Assembly: GCA_013397115.1 (NCBI GenBank)
Contig: VWZW01000996.1
Location: forward strand, 1,317,611-1,381,610
Reading direction: 5' to 3'
DNA from: Edolisoma coerulescens
Taxonomy: Eukaryota > Chordata > Aves > Passeriformes > Campephagidae
Length of the DNA: 64,000 nt
This document shows positions 1-12,100 of the stretch, one piece after another. The first letter of the stretch is position 1. Each line of letters starts with the position of its first letter. Under the pieces are notes generated by a model. It saw only the letters and a list, made by a program, of their open reading frames with translations. It searched no databases and was not told where the DNA came from. The translations under genes and the position numbers were made by a program.

Positions 1-1845
1 GTCATAGGAGCAAGTTATTTCTAGTCCTGAGGTTTCTGCAAGGAATGTGCTGTTGCCTCTGTGGCACCTTAAGGACACAGAGCAATGGTGATTCTCATAA
101 TTGACAGGAGAAGGGCAGTATGGAACATGGTGGGTGAGATGGCTGCAAAGGGTGGACAGCTTTTGCAGCTCTTTAGCAAGTTACCACCTCCTTGAATTCA
201 TCTGGAGGAGTGAAGATTGGTCAGATGTAGAATTCAAGTCTTATGTTAACTCAGAATGTGACATCACCTAGAACTGAATGCAGTTATGCTGCCTTTGTTT
301 CTGGCAAAATTGAAACCAGCAACAGGCAATGTACTCCTGGATGACATCAAGTCATTTTCGCTCTGATGAACGTCGAGCTGAAGTTGCTGACAAGCTGCTT
401 CACTTGTCATGCTTTCCCAAAATCACAGAACCACATCAGAGCTCTTCAGGGTTCCTTTTTCTACCTGAAAAACTCAGCCTCATCAACACATGTTTTGAGT
501 GTGCTGATAAGCACTGCCCAGGCCCCACTAAAATAGACACTTCTTGCCTTTCTGAGTTATTATAAGTGTATAGAGAGAAAGTTGGTCTGTTTTTAATGAG
601 TACTATTAATATCTCCTTTTGTGAGAATAAGTCATCTAATACCCTGAAGCCAGAGGCAGTTAGGTTCTTGCTTGAGAGACCATATCATCCTGTTATCATT
701 TTCATCTGGCAAGCAAATGCAAATAGCTAAAATGAAAATAGTGGATTAATTACACATTTTCAGTGTGATTCTTAATCTCATTAAAACTTTCTCAGACAGG
801 AATGAATTGTATGGCAGCATAGGTTGTTTGTTTCTCATTGATGGAGGTCAGACCCTCGAATCCCAGCATCTCTGGAAGGAGGTATTGCCTGGTTCAGGCT
901 GCCTGGACTTCTGCACAGGACACTGCCAGAGACAGAGATGCCCATCCTGCTGTGACCAGGAATCTGCTCTGTTCATGTGAGGTTCCTTCTGCCTTCTGGT
1001 CTGCATTTGTGTTTGCTGGGTGACTGTGTCTCAATGCAAGTGACTCCCTGTACTCATCCCACAGCTTTTACATTTTGCGAGAAAGTCTTGTTAAATGCCT
1101 CTTTGGGAAAAGTGGTCAAAATGATGGCAGGAGTTCGGTGCTCTCAAGGAAGTTCTATTAGGAGTCAGGCAGCTTGTGCTCTGGCAGTAATAAACAAGTT
1201 TTGAAAGGAAAAGTAGAATCTGCATGCTTTCATGTAGCTTACAGTTTCATTTCCTTGCTTTTTAGCCTTGATTTGGATACATTGCATATGTAGCAGCCCT
1301 GTGAGCTTCACAAGCAAGATTTCTGTGTATAAATTATAACCACTTTATTATTTCCTGGATAACAACATTAAATTTTTAAAATGTCATCTGGATGCCAAAC
1401 ACTTAAAATTCAAGATGTAATGTGTTTAAGAAAGACTCTTATCTTGAGTTACAGAAATTGTGCTTTTTCTTTAAGGCAAACAGTTATCCCTGAAGTCATT
1501 TACAAGTAGATATTTTCAGTTGACTTAATCAAGCTTTTTAATATACATGCAAATTGAAGCTTCAAAATGTTTGGATACACAAAAGCAAGAAATAAGTGCA
1601 CATACCGTCTTTCTTTCTAGATATTGTATAAACCCACAGTGAATATTTTTATAAATATCAGCATAAATGCATGAAAAACATGCTTAAATGTAGTTTGTAA
1701 GCTGAGTTATGACTCAAAAACCTCATTCAAAGACAAGGTAAAAATGAAGACTAAAACCACCAAAGAACAGGGCACTGAACAATGGGTTTAAGCATTTGCA
1801 AAAAAAAAAAGGACATTCTGTAATTTCTTGTTTTGAATCTTTTTG
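1..1845. other. gene-free AT-rich DNA
   Basis: I see no gene here. Open frames on either strand are all under about 80 codons and carry no recognisable motif. The stretch ends in an 11-base A run at about 1800-1810, just before an old interspersed repeat. No CpG cluster, tRNA fold or LTR-like boundary was noticed. Confidence 0.7.
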
Positions 1846-1920
1846 TGGGTGGAATCCTGGCTCAGCTGCAGTCAATGGGAGTTTTGGCTTTGACTTCAAT
1901 AGGCCTGAGTTTCACCCTGT
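1846..1920. mobile_element. old palindromic interspersed-repeat relic
   Basis: The block contains AGTCAATGGGAGTTTTGGC followed by TTTGACTTCAATAGGCC and ends in a GTTTCACCC-like arm. It opens with GGTGGAATCCTGG, so the two ends are imperfect inverted complements. This matches, from memory, a common amniote palindromic repeat whose core resembles CCATTGACTTCAATGGG and whose ends resemble GGTGAAATCCTGG. Such palindromes usually derive from non-autonomous DNA transposons, but I cannot name the Repbase entry. Two other blocks in this window (19116-19163 and 37146-37197) look like the same class. The copy is diverged and short, so it is an old insertion. Confidence 0.5.
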
Positions 1921-2743
1921 GTTTTTAGGATAATTCTTCAAGGGATTTATAAGATATAATTTTAAATCATAACAGAAAACACCCACTAAGGAAGCTACTA
2001 AATATTTTTTTGGGAAGAACAGATGATTTTAAGATGGGAGCAATTTGAAATACTCTTCCAACTAATTTTCATTTGCTCTTCTTGTTTAATACAAGCTTGA
2101 GTTCTATACAACACTGAGAAAAGCAAAAGTCATATGACTGTGTATGCTTGAGGATTTTTCTCTTATGAGACTTCTAGAAAAGTTGCAGCAGCCAAACTTT
2201 TTATTTTTATATTTGATGAACTTTAATGAACTTGATACCCTTACCTATTAGATAAGAACCACATCTCATCACTAGTCGGCCAGATAATTAATGGTTGCAA
2301 CCACTGTAATAAAAACTGATATTAATCCAACCTGCCATGGTCTGTTTATTATTGTGAAGCAACTCGTGTATGACAAGCTGACAGCAAAATGTGGAAGAAA
2401 CAGGAAAGGTATTCATGCAGATGGTTTGTGTTGGTGAGTGACATTCTGCATTGGTTAACACCACCTGACACAAAGCAGGTAGCTGTGTGTTTTCAAATGC
2501 CTGCTTAAAGGTCTATGGTAGACAAATAGGAGCCTTTATGTCGACTTCCGTGTGCTTTGAAGTCACTAATGAGTATGTTTTTGAATAACACAGAGTGTGA
2601 AATCTCAGCTGAAGCAGTAAATACATTAGCATTAGGGTGACTATTTTCCATTCTTCCTCTTTCCCTCTACTTCCTATTTTTGTGGTTTTCTGATGCCTTG
2701 TTGGTGATTACAGCATAAGATCTTTGAGACAAGGAAACTGTCT

Positions 2744-2790
2744 ATTTATGTATACACATACATATGTGTGTCTGTGTACCTGTGTTTCTT
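2744..2790. repeat. alternating purine-pyrimidine tract with short palindrome
   Basis: The tract alternates T/A, C/A and T/G steps. It includes the 7-bp inverted arms ACACATA (2754-2760) and TATGTGT (2763-2769) around a CA centre. It is probably a decayed CA/TG microsatellite. Such tracts can adopt unusual conformations, but no function is implied. Confidence 0.6.
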
Positions 2791-4696
2791 TACGTGATGT
2801 CTCATTTGTTCTGAGTCCTTTGCACACTCCTGACTTTCTCAAAGCCCAGATATGTGGTCCTGGTGACAGTATGCCTTACTGTTCCTCAGTTATAAAAATA
2901 TGGTTTTCTAATTGATCAGCACCTGCATTTTGTTTTCATGCCAGTTACAATAAAATGTGAATCCTATGTGCTAGCTAAGATCAAGATAATTCTCAAGGAA
3001 GTGTTTGCTTAAGGGCCATGGAGTTGTACCACAAGATTAATGCAGTGAAGAGTTCAGATCATCCTCTTCAACTGTTTAGTAATACCATTCTTCTGCAGCT
3101 CTTTCCAGAGGGGTTTGTTCATTGAGGTCAACATTTTCAGCCTAAGAATTAAATTTAGATTCTTCAGTCTATATTTATGTGTCTAAATATAAATGGTTTC
3201 ATTTTCAAAGGTGCAGATTACTCCTGACTGGTGCTGACAGCATCTATTCCCATCTTCCCTGCTAGAATTATTAGCAGGCACCTTCGTGCCCTGCTGTGCC
3301 AAGCAGGGATTCCTGACATGCAAACACATGTAAATATCATGAGTGCCATCTGACAAATGTAAAAGGACCATGATGAGGAAGGTTGTATGGACGCTCTTCA
3401 GGGGGAATGAGTAAGTAAGCACAGAAGCTGGGAAGATCAGAGTGAAGACTGATTGTTAGATTTTTTTATAGCAATGAAGATCTGGTTGGACAACAAGTAA
3501 AAATGAGTCACTTGATCCAAACTAAATCTTGAATAATGGAGTGTGCAGTAACCAAAGCATTTTTTTGAGGAAATGTTTGTTCATGTCAGAGGAGAGCTGC
3601 AAAATGCAGTAGTTTTGTTGACTTCAGCCTAGGAGAAACCTTAACACTGAAGGACAAAGCTGATTGTCCACATCGAGTTTTATTGATGCATTCGCAGAAG
3701 GACAGGTACAAAACATCTGATCTAACTGGAACTGCTCATCCTTTCCTTGTGTGGTGTGAGTTAGTGATAACCAGGAATCGTCAGACAAAGTGTGCAAAAA
3801 CACTAGCAAATGCAGGTCAAGCCCCTTCTGAATGAAGTTTTATCACTGACTTTACATAGAATAAACAACATTTATGCTTCTTATCTCGAGACAGCTCAGC
3901 TATATATGTTCTTACATCTAATTCCCAGCACTGACCAGATTTGCTTTTCATGTACACAGTAACTGACAATAAACAATTAAAATAAAATATTGGTTCTCCA
4001 AAGAAAATTGGCCAGTTCAGGTTAAAACAATTTAGCTCCAAACTCTTGTACATACATGTTATTGTTCAGGTTCACGAACACCTTTGTTACCAGGCATCTT
4101 TGTACCATGATAAGTCTCCTCTTTCCTGCCACCACTCCCCAGTTTAAGTTGCTTTGTAAAGGTAGATTATAATACTCTTTGCCCCCCTAATTCTCTATTA
4201 TTAAAAAAACAGTGCACGTTCATACTTCAGATGAGAAGTTGTTACCTGAAAAATGCTAGAGGTCTTGTAGTCTTTGAGGGTATTTGGAACAAACCATTAC
4301 TGTTTGCAGACTAATTGTTTGGTGAGAATAAGGCAAGCTACTTTAATGACAGCTTGTGAAATAACAATCTATGATATAGTACTTGGATGTAGCAACGACT
4401 GTGTTTCAAGCCAAGTAAAGAAACTGTCAGTGTCTTGTGCGTGAGAAGCTTGTAGATACCCTGAGGTGACTTCATATAATTCTAAACCAGCAGGTAGCTT
4501 CTTGCATAGCTAATCATGGCATCAGTGCCTGGAGCAAGTGGAGGTGGTTGACAGTGTACTTTAGTTTTAGATGAATTCAGCTCCTTTTGAATATCATTTT
4601 AATTCCCTGTTCCAGTCTCTAAAGTAGGCATTTACACGCTTTATTTTTGCAAAATACAGAAGGTAACTTTCGGAAGAAGAAAGCTTGTGTTAAAAA

Positions 4697-4746
4697 GCAA
4701 ACAAATAAACCAAAACCAACCCAAAAAAGCCCCCCCCAAACCCAAA
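4697..4746. repeat. A/C-rich low-complexity tract
   Basis: Runs of A separated by C runs, including A6-G-C8 with the eight C residues at 4730-4737. It is simple low-complexity sequence. A similar A8-C6 junction lies at about 6560-6590. Confidence 0.7.
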
Positions 4747-5124
4747 TATGATTTTGATGACTCTTATTATTGTCATGTAGAGTTGGGAAAATAGTAAAAA
4801 AAGAATTAGTCTTTTTCTCTCTTTGTGAAATATCTCTGAAATATTTCTGAAAAAACTCCTTGTAAGTTAGTTTGAGTATATAGGTTATTCATAAGCTGCT
4901 TAAACTGTACACATCTCAGACTCTGCTAGAAACTGATGTTTGCCTAGTTGTGTGGTACATTAATGTCTGCTACCTCATAGAATTACTGACATTTTTATAA
5001 AACAAGAGGAATACAAGTGGTTTCAAGATGACTGTACAAAAACTCTTCTTTAAAACAGATGGTCAGTCCTTTAAACAGCCGGTAAGAAATGTCAGATGCA
5101 GAGAGCTCTTTAATGGGATTAAAG

Positions 5125-5156
5125 ATGGGTAAGGACTTAAATGGGTAAGCACTTAA
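5125..5156. repeat. 16-bp tandem duplication
   Basis: ATGGGTAAGGACTTAA (5125-5140) is followed directly by ATGGGTAAGCACTTAA (5141-5156), with one mismatch. The near identity suggests a fairly recent slippage or duplication event in unique sequence. Confidence 0.85.
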
Positions 5157-6236
5157 ATACTTACCTTTGAAAAATCCATTAATTCATACCTTTTAACACC
5201 TTTAAAATCAGGGGCTTGAGACTTTTGTTTCTCAGCAATACTCTTGTTATGCCAAATAAGAGCACATTAACACTGCTTTGACACTTCATAGCAAAAATTA
5301 AGAGAAAACAATAGCTTGTTTTCATCCCTGTCAGAAATATTTAAAAACACTTATCAAACTGGATGTTTGACTTTTATTCAGTGAATGCTGGAAAAAAGCT
5401 TGACTCTTTATTCTCCCTCTTCTATTGTCTACATGATATGTAGACTGACTCAGTCTGAATTCTGAAATGGTGTACATGCAGCTCAACTTGTGTACTCAGG
5501 TAAAAGCAGGTAGCTTGCTAAAAACTTGGGTTTCAGCGCCTGAGCTGACATTGCTGGGCAAGTTAAATTCCTTGGTTTGTACCCTCTTGCTTCACACCAC
5601 AGGCGAGGAGAATAAAAATTATGAGAAGGACCATCTTACAATCATGTTAAAGCCATATGAAAGTCGGTCTCAAAAACCAAGTCACGTAGACAAATAATTC
5701 ACCAACAGCCTTGCTTCACTGCACAGATGTCCCGAACTCCCCACTATGCTCACAGAGATTTTCCAGAGCTCTAGTTTCTTTCTTTTGTATTTGACTATCT
5801 CTAGCTTTACATCTCCTGAGAGCTATTTTCTTCTCATCTGCCCATTCAGAGCAGAATGGACAATGCAAAGGTTATCTGCTGCTAAGCTCTTTCTCTGCAG
5901 ACAGAGACTCGAAAGGTGGCTCGTGACAAAGAGCAGCTCATCATTCAGGCTCATTATGCTCCCTTGTGTATCTCTTGGGGGTCATCAGGGAAGTCAGGAC
6001 CTGGCTGAAACTTTCAGAAATTTTCCAGAAGCCTTCATGGGCTCTTTTGTCTCTGTGTCCGTAGTGATTTTGGATACAATGCTGGTGGAGTAAGCTAGTG
6101 TTTGGAAGAAGAAACAGGAGGATAGGGTACTTTCCATATAAATCTAGTTAAAACTTTGTGTGTGAAGAGCTTAAGAAGTCTGGTGGAGTATAAATACCTG
6201 CAGAGACTTTGCTTTCCTTCCCTCTGGAACATTATT

Positions 6237-6250
6237 GGCTGGCTGGCTGG
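6237..6250. repeat. short (GGCT)n microsatellite
   Basis: About three and a half GGCT units. It is minor and probably polymorphic at most. Confidence 0.7.
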
Positions 6251-6436
6251 GTATAGCAGTTGAAACCTTCTCTTCTGGGAACAGTATTAGTGGTCAAAAA
6301 TATTTATAGTGTGAATGTAAATTTAGGTTGCTTGAAAATGGAAAGTAAACACAGGAGCTGGATGAGATATCTGTGTTGACTAGCCAAAAATGCTCAAGAA
6401 ATAAGCCACTTTTCATTTTTTAAAGCAGAAAAGATC

Positions 6437-6450
6437 TTTTTTTTTTTTTT
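6437..6450. repeat. poly-T tract (14 T)
   Basis: An uninterrupted run of T. Read on the minus strand it is poly-A, but no SINE or processed-transcript body is visible beside it, so I treat it as a simple homopolymer. Confidence 0.85.
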
Positions 6451-7844
6451 CTTTTTGCCTTTGGCACTATAAGGAAATACGAGTCTGTCTTAAGACACTC
6501 TGAATTACTAGTTATAATTTATTGTCATTTTCTTGAGGAAATGTTGTGTTTATGTGAAAAAAGAAAAAAAACCCCCCAAAATTGTAAAAAAATTCTTTTG
6601 ATCAAATACTTAATTTTTCAAAAGATGTTAAAACAGACAATATGGCCTTCTTCCTTCAATAATGTATCAGATTTCAGTTATTGTCTTTTCTTCTTTCCCT
6701 GCATTTTCTCCCACTGGAAACATGAAGAATGCAAGGGGAAAGACACTGAACAGACTGAACAGTGCTCTTGTAAAAAGACCTTTTCTAGAATAAAGTTTCA
6801 AAGGATTCAGAAGTTAAGAAATATGTTTTCCAATCATTCAAAAAATCTCTGATGATTTTTCCAGTGAACAGAGAACATAAAAATCCACCCCCAAAACAAC
6901 AGAGAGAGACAGAAACATTAAAAAGGAAAATCTTAAAGCAAATCTTTTTCCCATCATAAACAAAACTTCATTTTAGAATTAAATGAAAATTGTTTAACTG
7001 ATTCTGGAAGCACAACATTTTAATCAGAGATACTAAGAAATTGAGTCGTTTGGCTCAGTTCATCACAGCCAGTCATGACTGTGAAGCAGAATAGTCCGAG
7101 AAACAGTCAGGAAGTCACAGAGGACAGATCATCCACAGATAATCTGCAGGTCATGACTGAGGTCATTTAGCACAGAACAATCACAATTTTTTGTTGGTAT
7201 TATGAGATCAACTCCCATAATATGATTTCTACTTGGGCATGAGCAAGCACTTGTACGTTTGTAGGTGCCAAAATGAATGAATGTTTCAGACCTTGTGTGG
7301 TCAGAAATTTGGTGTGCCTATATGAAAAAGTTGCAGTGTGTGCAAAGGTGATAATGCACAAATATTCCATGCATGAGAAACAAACAAGCAAACAACAATT
7401 AGGCAGGCAAAACAGAAAGACTTAGGATCACGTGTGATGTTATGTCATAAGGGTAAGAAAGGGTGGAGTATATTAACTGCATGCAAATATCTACACATAA
7501 CCTGTGGATTTTCACATCTGAGTTAATCAACATGGTTCTCCTTAACAGTCACCAGAGTGAAAAAGGTGCTTGTAGTGTGTGATGTGTGTCTATCATAACA
7601 GAGACATAAAGCCATTTGAAATGTGTCCTGTGTGCTTATTCCTTTCATCAGTGAGAAGTAGCGTGACTAGATCAGATATGGATGTCTACATGGTACAAGG
7701 GCAAAATTAGGTGAGAAGACTCCTTTCCTAAATGGCTCACCAGACCCATATGCAACCTTGAGAAATTTGCTTAGGAGCTTCTTAAAAAAGAGGGAACTGA
7801 GTGTGGCAAACAGTCAGAGGAATCAGGTCTGCCTGTGATCCTTT

Positions 7845-7883
7845 TTATTAATAGTAATATTAGTAATTAATAATAGTAATAAT
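7845..7883. repeat. TAA/TAG-rich simple repeat
   Basis: An imperfect run of ATT, AAT and AGT triplets, a decayed trinucleotide microsatellite. Confidence 0.6.
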
Positions 7884-9150
7884 GTTTATCTTTCCCTCAA
7901 AGGAAGAAAAAAACCCAGAACACTACAATGGTCACTGTTTTGATAATTCATGCATTGTTTGGGATAAAATCTAAGGACTCCATAGATCAGTGTTAATCTG
8001 AGCTGGACTTTAATTCCAGGGTTAACTGTGGCTATGAGTGATTGGAAAGGTCATTCTCTTAAAATTTATTTCTGGTCTTATTCCAGCATTCGCATTAGAA
8101 TGATTGCTGCCTGTTCAGTCTCTATTAGGACGTGCTTTTCTAGTGATAATGTAGCCAAGTAGCTTAATCCCCTCTTTAGTTTCTACCAACCGAAAACCAC
8201 TGGCGATACTGTGCCTCCAATTCTGTGATATGAGGTATAGGAGGGGGCTCCTCAGAAACATTCAGTTTTGCTTAACTCTGCTACCACTGAAATTACAATG
8301 AAATGACCATTTCTGGCTGTACTCTGATCAGTAGAACGTCAACCGGTTGTGTTTGCTTCTAGGTGTAACAATTACTATTGCTATAGTGATACAAAACAAT
8401 GGCTGAGGCTGAGCTTCATCTGCAGCCTCATCCCCTACCACCTGTCTTCTCCTCTGCACCTGTCACGGGTACACAGAACATGCTAAAGTTTCTTCAACAC
8501 CTCCTCTGGTACTCTCAGCTGTGGCCAAGCTGTAGCCACAGAAGAGGCTACAGGGCTGTTCAGTGTAGCTGACAAGGAACAGACAGACATGAAATATCAT
8601 ACATGAGCAGCAAAAGCTGGTGGGAAGCATGCAGGCTGCTACCTGCATGTTGCCAGATAGTTCTAGTGTGGCGGAGGGGCTCCTGCTAGGGAAGGAGGTT
8701 CCTACTTTGGAGCTACAGTTGACTGGCTGTTAACATAGTGCCCAGCTATTCAGTGTTTCTAAGCCCTCATCTGAAGTAAAAGGAAGGTCAAACAGCAAGA
8801 TGTCTAGAGTGTTTTCTAAGCAAACAAATAATCACTCAAACAGAAAATCCAATCATCCCACAGAAATGTAATTAAAAAAGATAATTCAAAGATAGTTTAA
8901 AATTACTATGTCAGGTGATAGAGACAAGCCCACTGTGCTCAATAAATCAAGCATAGCTGAAACACTCAGTGGGTTTGGCTCCCTTGCCTCACATGAAGCA
9001 ATTCACAATTAAATGTGAGTTTTCTTCTTTAAACAATTTCCATTGTTTGATTTTCTTTTTTGTGGTTATTTGTTCCCTTGGAAGGTGTGCTAGTCATGTT
9101 GCTTTTGAACTAAAATTCAGCATACCATATACTTTTTACTAGCATTAATG

Positions 9151-12100
9151 CAATTGCTTCTCTTTTACCTCCAGAAGTCCCAGACCTCCAGACGAGAACT
9201 GTGTGTGGAGTGCTGCTGGCACCTTTTCACAAGCACAAAGAAGTGCATCACCCCCACATTGAAGCAACTGTAATAGTTCCTTTTTGGTTTCAAGATCCAG
9301 TTCAAAATAACTCCCCTGGCTTAACAGACTTCTCAGGCACTTGCTTGAACCTATCGTACCTCATACATGTTGGGCTGGATCCACTCCTGGCTACAGAAGA
9401 GGCTGAAAAGCTGCCTGAAGCGTGCAGCTGACCACTCTCCCAGCTGGAGCAGCTGTGACCAGAGCAAGCTGCTCTCCAGTGATCTCTGCTGTGCAATTCC
9501 CCTTTGAGAGGGGCTACTCTCCAGCACACTTTTAAACCGCCGCAGGACTTCTGAGTATGCAGATGACGACGTGTTAAGAAGCCAAAACCTCTTTCCTGAC
9601 ACAGAGCTATGATAGGTGCTGTGCGAAGTGATTTTTCGTGAGAACGGATCCTCTTCACAGCTATTCTCAAAACTGTAGTGTGAACACTGTTTAGATTTTC
9701 ACTTTTTTCTTTTAAATCCCCTGTTTTTCCTAAACTCGTGTTCTTCTCTGGACCTCCAGGTAACCCATCAACAGCCAAGTGATGCCTGTTTTGTTCCCTT
9801 GGCTCCTACCACCTACATTCTCTGTTTCTATAACTCAGCAGTGCTGACTACTAAGATTTTATCACAAGTCTCATAATATTTTGTATTTTTTATCTAAACC
9901 TCCACTGAAGTCAGCTAATTACAAGAAAATTCTATCTCAATTTTTTATGATGCTGATACAGAATCCTTCCAAGTTGCAGAGAAAGGTTTGGTTCATGAAA
10001 ATTTAAACTGTCAAAAGCTGCGTGAAAACCTCAAGATTTTTTGTTGTTTTTATGGCTAACTTGGGAGTCTGGTTTATAATTTTTGAATGCTTATACATTC
10101 TCATCAACATTTTACCCATTTTCATGGAATGACTGTGTGTTACCTCAGTTTACTTCATGCTAAGCCCTTGAAATATGTATTGCTTTGAGGTCAGAGACAG
10201 CATAGATGATTAATTAATAATAATAAACTGTGTATTCATATAGTCATTCATCTACAACTTGAGCAAAATGTAATTCCTTCAAGAATAAGTTACGTAGTAT
10301 ACCTGTATATGGGTGTAAAGGAGACTATATTAGTAAGGAAATGAACACCCAAGCTGGGGTGACTGCTGTATTCAGCAGTAGAAACCTGTGGGTAAACTGT
10401 GGAGATCATTCTGTCTAAGTGGCAGGAAAAATTATACTATAATATGTATTCTGAATGCGCAGTGTATGTAAGAGCAGAATCTTTTAAATGTATTTTACCA
10501 GAGGACACTGAAAAAGTTAGCAAAGATCTGAGAGGACTAGTGATCGTTCTCTATAAATACATTAGACAGGTAAATACAGGGAGGTTGAAAAGCTATTAAA
10601 AATAAAGGATAAGGTTGGCACAAGAACAAATGGTATACACTCACCATGAATAAATTGAAGCTGGAAATTAGAAGGAGGCTTGTAACCATCAGAGCAGTGA
10701 GGAAGTTTTGCCTGTTTTTACTGAGACTATGGTATGTAGCCTTGAAAATTACATGCCCTACTTACCATGAATCCAACCTTTCAGGGGTCAAGAAGAACCA
10801 TAAAAATCTTCAAAAATCTCTACTCCCAAGTATAAAAGTGTCACAGTTCTGGGGGCAAATATTTATTGAAGGCCCTCTTCAACTATAAGCATTAATATGA
10901 AGTTCTTGCTTCTAGCTCTGCAGAGCTCTACGTTTTTAAAAAAATAGTTATTGAACACATCTTTTGCATAAGGTGCCTTTAAAATTAACCCCTCCATATT
11001 GCTGAATGTCACCTATTCTGAACATCCCTGTTTCTCTGCCATCACCGTGAGGGGAAATTTCAATTCCAAGGAAAAGAAGGAAATGTTTTTCACTCGCTTT
11101 AAAATGGATACTGCTGTACTGTTAGATCAGTGAAATTCAAAGGTCAGAGAGTTCGTTTCTGTTTTAAGAGAGAATATCTGACCATGTGTGAGGTCTGTAG
11201 GTATGTTTTGTGCTAAACTGTGGTTGAAAAAAATAAATTGGAAATTTCTCAATACAAACAAATTATAGTTATTAAATTGGAGGCATTCCCTGATCCCAAT
11301 TTTGGGGTCCCACTACAGGAAAATAATATGGAATTGTGGTTAGTGTAATGAAATAATAACTTTGAGGTGACAGTTACCAACTTCTAATTATATTCTATGA
11401 AAAAATAAAAACCCACCTCAGTTTGCTAAACTTGTGAATTCAAGTTCTACACGTGTAAGATCTCCCAAACTAACTGGATTTTGCAGGTTATCACTTTAAA
11501 AGCGTATTTATGTATCTTGTGTCAAATAACTGTATAGAATTAGACTGCACTTATCTCAGAATAAATAATTTCAAATGTTTTTTTCTTGCTGTGCTTGCAC
11601 CTGGTTTCATCCCTTACCTAAGTTAATTCTTCTGCCTATTTCAAGGCCACTATTTGCACTGGCTGAGTCTGCAGTTCTGTGTTAGAAATCTGCCTTAGTT
11701 CCACCTTGAATTTAACTTGCTTTTGTCTTGATTGTCTTAATTTTTGCAGCCACATAACAGTGGTGACTGCTGCACCTGACTGTGCCTAATTACTTCGGGA
11801 AAGCAATGCAAGTAACTCTGGCTTTACTCTGAAACTTTTCCTTGTTTCCTTGCTGGCTCCTTTGTTCACGGCATATTCATTTGCTAGATCTGAAAATTCA
11901 TGTTCAGGCTCAGCTACGCATCCAACCCACTTTGTTTTTATTTGTCAGCCACCTAGCAACATTTTCTGTAGACAGGATCCACAGTGACTACATGCCATTC
12001 AAAAAGCAATACGTTGCGTAAGTGTTTGTAGCTGCGCAACCACTTCTCTTTTTGTTCTGAAATTATTCATCTCACAGTACTCGCTGTGAAAAAGAGACAC

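Larger units (their letters stand above)
1921..9150. other. gene-free AT-rich DNA with simple repeats
   Basis: No gene is supported in this stretch. Open frames are short and unconnected; the longest ATG-initiated one is 115 codons at 5746-6093 (plus strand) and shows no domain. It holds several low-complexity tracts listed separately. The segment around 8040-8180 looks less degenerate than its surroundings, but nothing specific can be assigned to it. Confidence 0.65.

Noticed and set aside
9302..9778. 158-codon minus-strand open frame, the longest seen in the window
   Set aside because: It starts at TTG, its only internal Met is about 20 codons from the end, and no domain or family resemblance is visible.
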